NCBI GenBank assembly: GCA_964547415.1
Contig: CAZJNX010000002.1
Coordinates: 1 to 64,000, forward strand
Source of the DNA: CAZJNX01 sp964547415
GTDB lineage: Bacteria > Pseudomonadota > Alphaproteobacteria > Rhizobiales > Amorphaceae
DNA length: 64,000 bases
Reading direction: 5' to 3'
The stretch's first letter is position 1; each line of letters opens with the position of its first letter. A program made the translations under genes and the position numbers. The notes under the pieces are model-generated. The model did not search any database. It saw only the letters and a program-made list of their open reading frames with translations, and was not told the origin of the DNA. Positions 16,564 through 26,013 of the stretch are shown here, piece by piece.

Positions 16564-17532
16564 TCAAAGGTCGAAGACGGCGACCACGGGCGCATGGAAC
16601 GACCACGGCCCCTCCCCGGCGAGCGCCACCGTCTCGTCGAGGAGGGCCTCGTTGTGGATCTCGAGGCCGCGGAAGGCGGCCATCAGCGCGCGGGAGGCGA
16701 GAAGGTGGTCGAGCATCACCTTCCGGCCCCGGTGGATCACGGTGAAGCGCCGCCAGTCGGGGACCGCGTGGTCGAGGAGCGAGAGGGAGCGGGCGGCGAG
16801 GCGGGCGTTGCCGGTCTCCTCCGCGGGGGCGGCGACGATCGACAGCGGCGTCTCGTTCGCCTCGGCGTTGAAGTCCCCCGCGAGGGCGATGAGGGCGTCC
16901 GGCTCGGCGTCGAGGACCGCGTCGATGGCAAGGCGGGCCTCGAGGGCCTGGCCGGCCCGCTTGATGGCCGACAGGTAGTAGCCCTCCGCCCAGGCCGCGG
17001 TGGAGGCCCAGGTGCTGGCCGACGCCTTGCCGCCCGGCACGGGCGAGGCGACGGGGGCCTTGAAGTGGAGGTCGAGGACATGGAGGGTCCGCCCGCCCCG
17101 AAGCGCGATCTCGGCGTGGAGGACGGGGCGGTCGAACGGGACGGGGCGGGGCGCCGCATCCGGCGGGTCGGCGGCCAGGAAGGGGCGCCGGAGGGCGGGC
17201 ACCAGGTCGTTGAGGTACTGGCGGTGGGCGCGGATCGGCAGGCGGCTCGCCACCACGAGGTTGTGCTGCTCGGCCGGCCGGCCCGTCTCCCGCCGGACGC
17301 TGGCGGCCAGCGCGTACCGGCCGACGTCCGCCGCCTCGAGGAGCGCCTCGAGGGCCTCGAGGCTTCGGCCGGAAGCGCCCGGCGCCTTCACCCCGTCCAC
17401 CTCCTGCAGGCACAGGACGTCCGCGTCGAGCCGGGCGACCTGGGGCCCGAGCACGGCGAGCCGCTCCCTGAAGAAGGCGGCGTCCGCGAAGCGCCGCCCG
17501 AGGTTCTCGAGATTGAACGACCCGATCCGCAT
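16564..17532 (-). CDS. Endonuclease/exonuclease/phosphatase family hydrolase
   Basis: A 322-residue EEP-fold hydrolase. MRIGSFNLENLG at the start holds the metal-contacting Asn, VLCLQEVDG the catalytic Glu, LHVLDLHFKAP a conserved strand, ALAGDFNAEANETPLS the Asp/Asn pair and MLDHLLASRAL the late Asp; the terminal FHAPVVAVF supplies the His. These are Mg-dependent phosphodiester hydrolases whose substrates include DNA, sphingomyelin and inositol phosphates. No signal peptide is seen, so a cytoplasmic role is likely. The start at 17532 was chosen because the family motif begins with it; an in-frame start at 17622 would add 30 low-complexity residues. It stands alone. Confidence 0.83.
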   Translation of the reverse strand: MRIGSFNLENLGRRFADAAFFRERLAVLGPQVARLDADVLCLQEVDGVKAPGASGRSLEALEALLEAADVGRYALAASVRRETGRPAEQHNLVVASRLPIRAHRQYLNDLVPALRRPFLAADPPDAAPRPVPFDRPVLHAEIALRGGRTLHVLDLHFKAPVASPVPGGKASASTWASTAAWAEGYYLSAIKRAGQALEARLAIDAVLDAEPDALIALAGDFNAEANETPLSIVAAPAEETGNARLAARSLSLLDHAVPDWRRFTVIHRGRKVMLDHLLASRALMAAFRGLEIHNEALLDETVALAGEGPWSFHAPVVAVFDL

Positions 17533-17942
17533 GGCCCCGCCCCCGGCCTTCCCACGACGGCGGGCCCGGCCCTTCCCTGTCGCCGGAGCGACGGACGGAA
17601 CGGCGGGCAGGCGCTCGATCAACCGCCGCCCGGCCGGCCCCGGAGCTCCTCTCCCCCGTCATCGGGCCCCGGCCCGCCGAGCCTTGTCAACGCCCTTGCG
17701 GACGGGACGGGCCGGACCGCGGCCGTCGCCCGGCGACCGCCTCCGCGAGATCAAGTCCGGTGGACATCAAAACGGCCGACATTCCGCCGCGGCCGACCCT
17801 TTCGGGAGTGCCCCGGGCGCGGGCCGGGTCGAGGCCTTCGAAGGCGAAAGGCGTGCCTTGACGCGGCCCCCGCCCGGCGCGAGCGTCCCGTCCGGGACCG
17901 GGCCGCACGCCCCCTCCGGCGCGCGGGGCGGGCGCCGCGCCC
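17533..17942. other. 410-base intergenic region, nothing recognised
   Basis: This lies between the ilvD stop and the start of the EEP hydrolase gene. Short inverted repeats occur (CCTTCGAAGG near 17837), but no gene, clear promoter or terminator with a T tract is visible. Confidence 0.5.
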
Positions 17943-19667
17943 TCAGACGTCGGCGTAGGCGCGCACCTCCGCTGCCCCGCCGGGGTGTGTGACGGCCCCG
18001 CCACGGGCATCGCTCACCGTCTGGGCGTACTTCCAGATGGCGCCGGAGCGGAAGGTGGTCTCCCGCGGGGTCCAGGCCTTCTTGCGCTCGGCGAGCTCGG
18101 CCTGCGACAGCTCCACCTCGAGGGTGCCCTTCTCCGCGTCGATGGCGATGACGTCGCCATCCTTCAGGAGCGCGATCGGCCCGCCGACGGCGGCCTCCGG
18201 CCCCACGTGGCCGATGCAGAAGCCGCGCGTCGCCCCGGAAAAGCGCCCGTCGGTGATGAGGGCGACCTTCGCGCCCATCCCCTGGCCGTAGAGGGCGGCC
18301 GTCGTCTGGAGCATCTCGCGCATGCCGGGGCCCCCCTTCGGCCCCTCGTAGCGGATGACGAGGACCTCGCCCTCCTCGTAGGCGCGGTTCTTCACCGCCT
18401 CGAAGGCGTCCTCCTCGCAGTCGAAGCAGCGGGCGGGGCCGCGGAAGGAGAGCTTCTCCATGCCGGCCACCTTCACGATCGCCCCGTCGGGCGCGAGGTT
18501 GCCGGCAAGGCCGACGACGCCGCCCGTCACGGTGATCGGCTTGTCGGCGGGCATGACGACGTCCTGCTCGTCGTTCCAGGCGACGCTCTCGAGGTTCTCG
18601 GCCATCGTCCGGCCCGTCACGGTCATGCAGTCGCCGTGGAGGTAGCCGTGGTCGAGGAGGGTCTTCATGAGGAGGGGGATGCCGCCCGCCTCGAACAGGT
18701 CCTTGGCGACGTAGCGCCCGCCCGGCTTCAGGTCCGCGATGTACGGCGTGCGGCGGAAGACCTCGGCGACGTCGAACAGGTCGAACTCGATGCCCGCCTC
18801 GTGGGCGATCGCCGGCAGGTGGAGGGCGGCGTTGGTGGACCCGCCCGACGCCGCCACGGTGACGGCCGCGTTCTCGAGCGCCTTGCGGGTGACGATGTCC
18901 CGCGGGCGGATGTTCTGGCGGATGAGGTCCATGACGGCCGAGCCGGCCGAGGCGCAGAAGCGGTCCCGGATCTCGTAAGGGGCGGGAGCGCCGGCCGAGT
19001 AGGGCAGCGCAAGCCCGATCGCCTCGGACACGGTCGCCATGGTGTTGGCGGTGAACTGGGCGCCGCACGCCCCGGCGGACGGGCAGGCGACCTGCTCGAG
19101 CTCCTCGAGGTCCTCGTCGGACATCTCGCCGACGGAGTGCTTGCCGACCGCCTCGAACAGGTCCTGGATCGTCACCTGCTTGCCGCGGAAGGAGCCGGGC
19201 AGAATCGACCCGCCATAGATGAAGATGGACGGCACGTTGAGGCGGACCATCGCCATCATCATGCCCGGCAGGCTCTTGTCGCAGCCCGCAAGGCCGACGA
19301 GGGCGTCGTAGCAGTGGCCGCGCATGGTGAGCTCGACGCTGTCGGCGATCACGTCGCGGGAGACGAGGGAGGACTTCATCCCCTCGTGGCCCATGGCGAT
19401 GCCGTCGGTCACCGTGATGGTGCAGAACTCGCGCGGGGTCCCGGCGGAGGCGGCGACGCCCTTCTTCACCGACTGGGCCTGGCGCATCAGGGCGATGTTG
19501 CAGGGCGCGGCCTCGTTCCAGCAGGTCGCCACGCCCACGAGGGGCTGGTGGATCTGCTCCTTCGTGAGGCCCATGGCATAAAGGTACGACCGGTGGGGCG
19601 CGCGGGACGGCCCCTCCGTCACGTGCCGGCTCGGCAGGCGGTCCTTGATGAGGGTGTAGCTCTCCAT
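17943..19667 (-). CDS. ilvD: Dihydroxy-acid dehydratase
   Basis: A 574-residue IlvD, converting 2,3-dihydroxy-isovalerate or -methylvalerate to the 2-oxo acids in branched-chain amino acid synthesis. Fe-S ligand motifs are visible: [26 protein letters not shown] and [16 protein letters not shown]. Also present are [11 protein letters not shown] and [16 protein letters not shown] near the C-terminus. The length is normal and the start and stop are clear. It stands alone with no leader peptide or T-box visible upstream. With the threonine deaminase at 34434 it gives two separate branched-chain synthesis genes in the window, neither in an operon. Confidence 0.96.
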   Translation of the reverse strand: MESYTLIKDRLPSRHVTEGPSRAPHRSYLYAMGLTKEQIHQPLVGVATCWNEAAPCNIALMRQAQSVKKGVAASAGTPREFCTITVTDGIAMGHEGMKSSLVSRDVIADSVELTMRGHCYDALVGLAGCDKSLPGMMMAMVRLNVPSIFIYGGSILPGSFRGKQVTIQDLFEAVGKHSVGEMSDEDLEELEQVACPSAGACGAQFTANTMATVSEAIGLALPYSAGAPAPYEIRDRFCASAGSAVMDLIRQNIRPRDIVTRKALENAAVTVAASGGSTNAALHLPAIAHEAGIEFDLFDVAEVFRRTPYIADLKPGGRYVAKDLFEAGGIPLLMKTLLDHGYLHGDCMTVTGRTMAENLESVAWNDEQDVVMPADKPITVTGGVVGLAGNLAPDGAIVKVAGMEKLSFRGPARCFDCEEDAFEAVKNRAYEEGEVLVIRYEGPKGGPGMREMLQTTAALYGQGMGAKVALITDGRFSGATRGFCIGHVGPEAAVGGPIALLKDGDVIAIDAEKGTLEVELSQAELAERKKAWTPRETTFRSGAIWKYAQTVSDARGGAVTHPGGAAEVRAYADV

Positions 19668-19761
19668 GGGTCCTCTCGCGTCGATCGTCGGCGGATCGCG
19701 GGCCTTTCCGCGTCCCCGTTATCCTTGGACCCGAACGGCGGGCCGCTCAAGGGGAGCGGCG

Positions 19762-19786
19762 GGAACGGGGCCGCGCCCGGTCCGTT
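19762..19786 (+). promoter_or_regulatory. EcfG-type promoter, exact consensus (YrhK gene)
   Basis: GGAAC at 19762-19766, 16 bases, then CGTT at 19783-19786: a full match to the alphaproteobacterial general-stress consensus. It lies 40 bases before ATG 19827, which has a strong ribosome site (GGGAGCGAGAGGA). This places the YrhK gene in the likely EcfG regulon. Confidence 0.65.
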
Positions 19787-19900
19787 CATCGCACCGGTTG
19801 CCGCCCCGGCAAAGGGAGCGAGAGGAATGGCCGAGCACGCCGAGGGGAACCGCGGGGCGCGGCCGGCGGCCCGCAGCCTGCCGGGGCCGCTCCGGACGCG

Positions 19901-20098
19901 GTGCACGACGACGGGTGGGTTCACCTGTCGGTGGGGATCGCCGGCAATTTCACGTTCTTCGTCGGAAGCATCTGCTTCCTGCCCACCTTCTCGGGCGCGG
20001 TGAAGACGGCGGGGGTGTGGCTGTTCATCGTCGGGAGCTTCCTGATGCTCCTCGGCGCCCTCGGCAGCCTCGCCGCGAGCCTCCTCGACCGGCGGTGA
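19901..20098 (+). CDS. YrhK-like small membrane protein (5' end probably frameshifted)
   Basis: A 65-residue product with the YrhK signature: GNFTFFVGSICFL (first membrane segment), a short loop, then GVWLFIVGSFLMLLGALGSLAASLL (second). The frame begins at GTG 19901, which has no ribosome site. A strong site lies just before ATG 19827 in a different frame (MAEHAEGNRGARP...). The native protein probably starts at 19827, and a one- or two-base indel between about 19850 and 19900 breaks the frame. The promoter at 19762-19786 supports this start. Function is unknown; the gene is convergent with the DUF998 gene, 12 bases apart. Confidence 0.62.
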   Translation: MHDDGWVHLSVGIAGNFTFFVGSICFLPTFSGAVKTAGVWLFIVGSFLMLLGALGSLAASLLDRR

Positions 20099-20110
20099 CG
20101 GGCGGGGGCC

Positions 20111-20797
20111 TCAGGGTGTCCGCCGCCTGCCCTCTCGCAGGAGGAGAAGGGACAGCCCGCCCACGAAGCCGAGAAGCAGGAGCGCGATGAAGCGCTCGTA
20201 GAGCCCGTCCCAGGCCGTCGGCATGATCACGAAGGGCGGGGCGAGCACCAGCCAGCCGAGGGCGAAGCCCGCACCCAGCCGGTGGGGCCACGTGCCGAGG
20301 GTGGCGAGGCCGCGCAGGAGCAGGAGCGGCGCGGCGAGGAAGAGGGCCGCCATCGCGTAGACGAGCTCGGCGTGGATGACGATGCCGCCCGGCTCCCGGT
20401 CCCCGTACTCGCCGTGGACCGCCATCACCGCGATGACGACGCCCGAGACGGCGAGCGCGATGCAGCCGAGCCGCCACAGGACGCCCCGCCGCTCGCTCTC
20501 CTCCGCCAGGCGCCACAGCCCCCAGGCGACCGCGAACAGGCCGATGGCGAAGGCGTAGAGGCCGGCATCGGCGATCCAGGCCTGCCGACCCGCCGCAAGG
20601 TCGCTGATGGTCTCCCGCTTCGGGTTGAAGTGGGGGTGGACGAGGATGCCCACCCCGTCGGCGATGAGCGCCGCGAGGCACCCACCGGCCCCGATCGCGC
20701 CGGGGAGCCGCAGGGAAAGCCGCCCCCGTGCGCCCTCCTCGCCGGGGGTGTGTTCGCCCGCCGGCCGTGCGTTGCCCCCTGCCATGGTCCGCGACAT
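20111..20797 (-). CDS. DUF998 membrane protein
   Basis: A 228-residue integral membrane protein with about six helices: GAIGAGGCLAALIADGVGIL, LYAFAIGLFAVAWGLWRL, LGCIALAVSGVVIAVMAV, ELVYAMAALFLAAPLLLL, LGAGFALGWLVLAPPFVIM, and FIALLLLGFVGGLSLLLL. The early loop PHFNPKRETISDLA is typical of DUF998. Its biochemical role is unknown. The start may be ATG 20797 or 20785 (fifth codon). A near-consensus EcfG promoter (20828-20852, minus strand) lies 31 bases upstream, so it is probably a general-stress gene like its convergent YrhK neighbour. Confidence 0.82.
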   Translation of the reverse strand: MSRTMAGGNARPAGEHTPGEEGARGRLSLRLPGAIGAGGCLAALIADGVGILVHPHFNPKRETISDLAAGRQAWIADAGLYAFAIGLFAVAWGLWRLAEESERRGVLWRLGCIALAVSGVVIAVMAVHGEYGDREPGGIVIHAELVYAMAALFLAAPLLLLRGLATLGTWPHRLGAGFALGWLVLAPPFVIMPTAWDGLYERFIALLLLGFVGGLSLLLLREGRRRTP

Positions 20798-20827
20798 CCT
20801 CGCTCACCTGCCGTGCCTCGCCATGGG

Positions 20828-20852
20828 TACGCGGCGGCCGTCGGGGCGTTCC
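20828..20852 (-). promoter_or_regulatory. EcfG-type promoter candidate (DUF998 gene)
   Basis: On the minus strand, GGAAC (20852-20848), 16 bases, then CGTA (20831-20828): one mismatch from GGAAC-N16-CGTT. It is 31 bases before the DUF998 start codon, a normal distance. Confidence 0.5.
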
Positions 20853-20923
20853 ACCCGCGGTCGATCGCGTGCCGGCGTGTTCGCCGGTGGGCGGGGTCGG
20901 CGCGCGGCGGCGGTGTGGGCCGG

Positions 20924-21415
20924 TCAGCCCTCGACCGCCTCGAGGCGCAGCCGCGAGACCCCCGCGGCGAGGTTCACCCCCGTCTGGGTGCCGAGGCTGA
21001 CCGGGTTGAGCACGAAGGACCGGTTGAAGCCGCCGACGAGGGCGTTGGCGCCGACGCCCACCCCCGCCGTCACCTGGGCGCTGGCGCCCGTGTAGCGGCC
21101 GGCGAGGGCGCCCGGCCCCACGTCGCTCGTGGGCGCGAGCACCCGCCAGACCATCCGCGCCCCGCTGGTGGCGCCGACGTCGAGGCCGACGATGGTCATG
21201 GTGCCCCGGTAGCGCTCCGGCGGGCGGTTCGAGACGTGGCGGAAGGTGCAGGTGAGGCTCGTGGACGAGCCGACGATGAAGCCGGCGCGGCCGGCGACGT
21301 CGCACTCGAGGGTGCCGACGCGGGCGCCCCCTTGCGCGGCCGCCGGGTCGGGCGCGGCGAGCGGGGCGAGTGCCGCGAGGAAGGCGAGGGCGGCGGTGCG
21401 GACGAATTGACGCAT
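20924..21415 (-). CDS. DUF992 exported protein
   Basis: A 163-residue protein with a signal peptide (MRQFVRTAALAFLAALAPLAAPDPAAAQ, cleavage after AAAQ). The mature part reads RVGTLECDVAGRAGFIVGSSTSLTCTF, with the paired Cys that mark DUF992, then a Gly-rich beta region (GVGVGANALVGGFNRSFVLNPVSLGTQTGVNLAAGV) that closes the domain. It is periplasmic or surface-associated, of unknown function, and common in Rhizobiales. It is divergent from the efflux adaptor gene across 253 bases. Confidence 0.8.
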   Translation of the reverse strand: MRQFVRTAALAFLAALAPLAAPDPAAAQGGARVGTLECDVAGRAGFIVGSSTSLTCTFRHVSNRPPERYRGTMTIVGLDVGATSGARMVWRVLAPTSDVGPGALAGRYTGASAQVTAGVGVGANALVGGFNRSFVLNPVSLGTQTGVNLAAGVSRLRLEAVEG

Positions 21416-21668
21416 CGGACAGGGGCTCCGGCCGGGGTTCGGGGGCGGCGCCCGCGGAAGGGCGGCCCGTCGCTCCCTCCTCCGCCCGCTCGCCGCGCGG
21501 CGCAAGACGGTCCGCCCCCGCCCTTTGCGGCCTCGCCCGCCAGCGGGACGCCCTGCAAAGCCCGGCCGCTTTCCCTCCGGGCCCCGCCGGGGCATCGGTG
21601 GCGGCGTCCGGGGTGCGCGGCCCCGCCGACGGCATCCGCGCCCGTTCGCCCGCCCGCCGGAGAGACCG

Positions 21669-22787
21669 ATGAGACGTCCCGCCCTCGCGCTCGTACCACT
21701 CGCCCTCGGCGGTCTCCTGCTCGCCGGATGCAACGAACCCGCCGAGGAGGTGGTGGAGGCGCCCCGTCCGGTGCGCGTGGCGGCCGTGGCGGAGCGGCCG
21801 GCGGGACGGGAGGTGTCCCTGTCGGGCACGGTCGCGGCGCAGGAGGAGGTGGACCTCGCCTTCCGCATCGGCGGGCGGCTCATGGAACGGCCGGTCACGG
21901 TGGGCGACCGCGTGGGCGCGGGCGACCTCGTCGGCCGGCTCGATTCGGAGGACGAGGAGAACGCCGTCCGGGCCGCCGAGGCCGCGCTGACGGCCGCGGA
22001 GGCCCAGCTCTACGAGGCGGCGGCCAACTACGACCGCCAGGCCCAGCTCCTCGAGCGTGGCTTCACCACGCGGCGCAACTACGACAACGCCAACCAGCTG
22101 CGCCGATCGGCCGAATCCGCCGTCGACGCCGCCCGCGCCCAGCTCGAGATCGCCCGCAACCGCCTCGCCGACACGGTGCTCAACGCCGACGCGCCCGGCA
22201 GCGTCATCGCCCGCGGCGCCGAGGTCGGAGAGGTCGTCCAGGCCGGGCGCATGATCGTGCGGCTCGCCCGCGAGGGCGGCCGCGACGCCGTCTTCGACGT
22301 GCCCGCGGACCTCAAGGACCTCGTCGCCCGGGACGCGGAGATCGCCGTCGCGCTCACCATGAACCCGCGGGTGAGCGCGCGCGGGCGCATCCGCGAGGTG
22401 TCGCCCCAGGCCGACCCCGTCACCGGCACCTTCCGCGTGCGCGTCGGCCTCATCGAGCCGCCGCCCGAGATGCGGCTCGGCTCGACCGTCACCGGGCGCA
22501 CGACCGTCGCGGGCGGCGGCGGCATCGTGGTGCCCGCCCCCGCGCTCACCCGCGCGGACGGCCGGCCCGCGGTGTGGATCGTCGACCCGCAGAGCGAGAC
22601 GGTCGCCCTGCGCGCGATCGAGATCGGCGAGCACGAGCCGACCGGCGTCCTCGTCACCAGCGGCCTGCGCGAGGGAGAGATCGTCGTGACGGCCGGCGTG
22701 CAGGCGCTGAGGCCCGGCCAGCGGGTCCGCTTCCTCGGCGGCGACCTGCCCCCGGCCGGGGCTGGCGGGCAAGGGGTCGGCGGATGA
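21669..22787 (+). CDS. RND efflux periplasmic adaptor (membrane fusion protein)
   Basis: A 372-residue HlyD/AcrA-type adaptor anchored as a lipoprotein (LLLAGC, Cys21). Biotinyl-lipoyl halves are RIGGRLMERPVTVGDRVGAGDLVGRLD and NADAPGSVIARGAEVGEVVQAG. A helical hairpin lies between them (EAALTAAEAQLYEAAANYDRQAQLL), followed by beta-barrel and membrane-proximal domains. It links an inner-membrane RND pump to an outer-membrane channel. It overlaps the pump gene by ATGA. That pump gene carries a premature stop, so this adaptor may have lost its partner. No outer-membrane TolC-type gene or TetR regulator is adjacent. Confidence 0.88.
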   Translation: MRRPALALVPLALGGLLLAGCNEPAEEVVEAPRPVRVAAVAERPAGREVSLSGTVAAQEEVDLAFRIGGRLMERPVTVGDRVGAGDLVGRLDSEDEENAVRAAEAALTAAEAQLYEAAANYDRQAQLLERGFTTRRNYDNANQLRRSAESAVDAARAQLEIARNRLADTVLNADAPGSVIARGAEVGEVVQAGRMIVRLAREGGRDAVFDVPADLKDLVARDAEIAVALTMNPRVSARGRIREVSPQADPVTGTFRVRVGLIEPPPEMRLGSTVTGRTTVAGGGGIVVPAPALTRADGRPAVWIVDPQSETVALRAIEIGEHEPTGVLVTSGLREGEIVVTAGVQALRPGQRVRFLGGDLPPAGAGGQGVGG

Positions 22788-25700
22788 TCGGGCCGAACCT
22801 GTCCGCCTGGGCGATCCGCAGCCGCCAGCTCACGATCTACCTGATGATCGTCGCGGTGGTGGCGGGCGCCTTCGCCTTCCTGAGCCTCGGGCGCGACGAG
22901 GACCCGTCCTTCACCATCAAGACGATGCTCGTCACCGCCGTGTGGCCGGGCGCCACCATGGACGAGACCCTCGACCAGGTGACGGACCGCCTCGAGCGCA
23001 CGCTCCAGGAGGTGCCGGGCCTCGACGCCCTGCGCTCCATCACGCGGCCGGGCATCGTGACGATCTACGTCGACCTCGACGGCGGCTGGCCGCCCGAGGC
23101 GGTGCCCGATTCCTGGTACGAGGTCCGAAAGCGCGTCGGCGACATCCGCCACACCCTGCCGCAAGGCGTGCGCGGCCCCTTCTTCAACGACGACTTCGGC
23201 GACGTCTTCGGCATCCTCTACGGCTTCACGGCCGACGGCTTCACCTTCCGCGAGCTGCGCGACGCGGTCGACGGGGTGCGCGACCAGCTCCTCGCGGAGG
23301 TGCCGGGGATCGCCAAGATCGAGTTCATCGGCGCCCAGAACGAGGAGATCTTCGTCGAGCTCGACCCGGAGCGGGTGGCCGCCCTCGGCCTCGACTACAC
23401 GCAGATCTTCGCCACCATCGCGGCCCAGAACGCGGTGCGCCCCGCGGGCACCCTCACGACCGGGCTCGAGAACCTGTCGCTCCGGGTGTCGGGCGCGTTC
23501 GAGACCGAGGCGGACGTCGCGGACGTGACCTTGCGCGCGGGCGGGCGCACCATCCGCCTCGGCGACATCGCCGAGGTCCGCCGCGGCTTCGCCGACCCGC
23601 CCGCCCCGCTCTACCGGGTCAACGGCGAGCGCGCGATCGGGCTCGCCGTCTCCATGCGCGAGGGCGGCGACGTCCTGGAGCTCGGCCGGAACGTCGAGCG
23701 GGCGATGGCCGAGATCACCGCGGAGCTGCCCGTCGGGATCGAGCCGTTCCTCGTCTCCGACCAGCCCGCCGTCGTCACCACCGCGATCGGCGACTTCACG
23801 ACCTCGCTCTACCAGGCGGTCGTCATCATCCTCGCCGTGTCGTTCCTCACCCTCGGCGTCCGGCCCGGGGCGGTGGTGGCGATCGCGATTCCCGTCACGC
23901 TCGCGGCCGTCTTCCTCGTCATGCAGACGATGGGGATCGACCTCCACCGCGTGTCGCTGGGCGCCCTCATCATCGCGCTCGCCCTCCTCGTCGACGACGC
24001 GATGACGACGGTGGACGCCATGCTGCGCCGCCTCCAGGCGGGCGAGACCATTGACAAGGCCGCCACCTTCGCCTACCGCACCCCCGCCGCGCCGATGCTG
24101 ACGGGCACGCTCATCACCATCGCGGGCTTCGTGCCCATCGGCTTCGCGGAAAGCTAGGCGAGCGAGTACACGATCTCGCTCTTCGTCGTGGTGGCGATCG
24201 CCCTCATCACGAGCTGGTTCGTGGCGGTGCTGTTCACCCCGATCATCGGCTCGGTGCTCCTGAAGCGCCCGAAGGGCGGGGCCGAGGACAGGCCCGGCGC
24301 GATCCTCAGGGTCTACGGCCGGGTCCTGCGCCTTGCGATCGCCGCGCGCTGGCTGACGATCGGGGTCACCGCGGTCCTGTTCGTCGCCGCCCTCCTCGGC
24401 CTTGCCCGGGTCGACCGGCAGTTCTTCCCGCCGTCCGATCGCAACGAGCTGATCGTCGATTTCCAGCTGCCGCGGGCCTCCCCCATCTTCGCGAGCGAGG
24501 CGGCGATCGAGCGGGTCGAGGACTGGCTCGCCGAAAGCCCCGACGTCGACTTCTTCTCGTCCTACGTCGGGCGGAACGTCATCCGCTTCTACCTGCCGCT
24601 CGCGATCCAGCCGCCCGCCCCTCACCATTCGCAGATCGTGGTGATGGCGAGGGATCTCGAGGCGCGCGCGCGCCTAGAGGAGGACCTGCCCGCCTTCCTC
24701 GAGGAGACGTTCCCGCAGGCGATCAGCCGCGTCGCCCCGCTCGAGATGGGCCCGCCCATCGGCTGGCCGGTGCAGTACCGGATCTCCGGGCCCGACATCG
24801 AGCGGCTCAGGAGCGAGGCGCTCGGCCTCGCGGAGGTCGTCGCCTCCCACCCGGGCGCGCGGCGGGTCCATTTCGACTGGATCGAGCCGGCGCGGGAGGT
24901 CGAGGTCGTGATCGACCAGGACCAGGCCCGGCGGCTCGGCATCACCAGCGACCGCCTCGCCGCGGTCCTCCAGACCGCCGTCACCGGCACGCCCATCACG
25001 CAGCTCCGGGACGACATCTACCTCGTCCCCGTCACCGGCCGGGCGAGCGACGGGCGCGTGACGCTCGACACGCTGAGGACCCTCCAGGTGCCGGTGCCGG
25101 GCGGGCGCACGGTGGCGCTCAGCCAGTTCGCCGCCTTCGTTCCCTCCCAGGAGCAGCCGATCGTCTGGCGGCGGGACCGGGTGCCGACGCTCACCGTGCT
25201 CGCCGACGTCGCCCCGGGCACCACGCCGGAGGCGGTGGTCGCCGACATCGCGGACGGGATCGCCGCCTTCGACGCGGGTCTTCCGGCGGGCTACCGGGTG
25301 GAGACCGGCGGCACGGTGGAGACCAGCGAGGAGAGCCGGGAGTCGGTCTTCGCCGTCATCCCGCTGATGATCTTCATCATGCTCACCCTGCTGATGGTCC
25401 AGCTGCAGAGCTTCAAGAAGATGGCGATCGTCGTCGTCCTCCTGCCGCTCGGGCTGATCGGGGTGGTGGCCGCGCTCGCCGTCTTCGACCGGCCGCTCGG
25501 GTTCGTGGCGATCCTCGGGATCCTCGCCCTCATCGGCATGATCGCCAAGAACGGGGTGATCCTCATCACCCAGATCGCCGAGGAGGAGGGGCGCGGCCTC
25601 GATCCGCGGGAGGCGGCCGTCACCGCCGCGACGGCCCGCCTCAGGCCGCTCATGCTGACGGCCCTGTCCACCATCCTGGGGCTGCTGCCGATCGCGCCGA

Positions 25701-25894
25701 CCCTCTTCTGGGGGCCGATGGCCTTCGCCATCATGGGCGGCCTCCTGGTGGCGACGCTGCTCACCCTCATCGTCCTGCCGACGCTCTACGTGACGTTCTC
25801 CGGCCGGGTGCGGCCACCGCGCCCGGCCGCCCCGGCCCCGGGCACCGCGCCCGCCGACGGGGAAGGCGCCCGCCCGGCCGAGCCCGTCGCCTGA
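22784..25894 (+). pseudogene. RND efflux pump permease interrupted by in-frame TAG
   Basis: The full 1036-codon frame reads as an AcrB-type hydrophobe/amphiphile exporter: N-terminal helix WAIRSRQLTIYLMIVAVVAGAFAF, porter domains, the proton-relay pair in IIALALLVDDAMTTVDAM, and a second half with GLIGVVAALAVFDRPLGFVAILGILALIGMIAKNGVIL. Codon 458 is TAG (24155-24157), where relatives continue from IGFAxS into the conserved EYTxS segment; here ASEYTISLFVVVAIAL follows in the same frame. All sequence on both sides is intact, so only one base substitution is needed to explain it. The protein would stop after the fourth helix and be non-functional unless the stop is read through or is a sequencing error. 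Its substrate is unknown. Confidence 0.88.
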
Positions 25895-26013
25895 CGGCCG
25901 GCCGGGCGCGGGCGCGCCGCCGCGCCCGATGACGAATCCGTAACTGGCGGAGGCGCCGCCGCTACCCTACTTGCGGGATCACGCCGATCCTGAAACGCTG
26001 GAGATTCCCTTCC

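Noticed and set aside
17687..18010. Minus-strand frame upstream of the EEP hydrolase and overlapping the 3' end of ilvD
   Set aside because: Composition is that of a shadow frame. It has no ribosome site and overlaps ilvD in another frame.
19668..19800. Leader peptide attenuator or T-box upstream of ilvD
   Set aside because: There is no run of branched-chain codons, no T-box features and no terminator hairpin pair. The same holds upstream of ilvA.
20282..24157. A 1291-codon plus-strand open frame across the DUF998, DUF992 and adaptor genes
   Set aside because: Only its last third is real (the RND gene from 22784). The rest is Arg/Pro/Gly-rich antisense or out-of-frame sequence created by high GC content.
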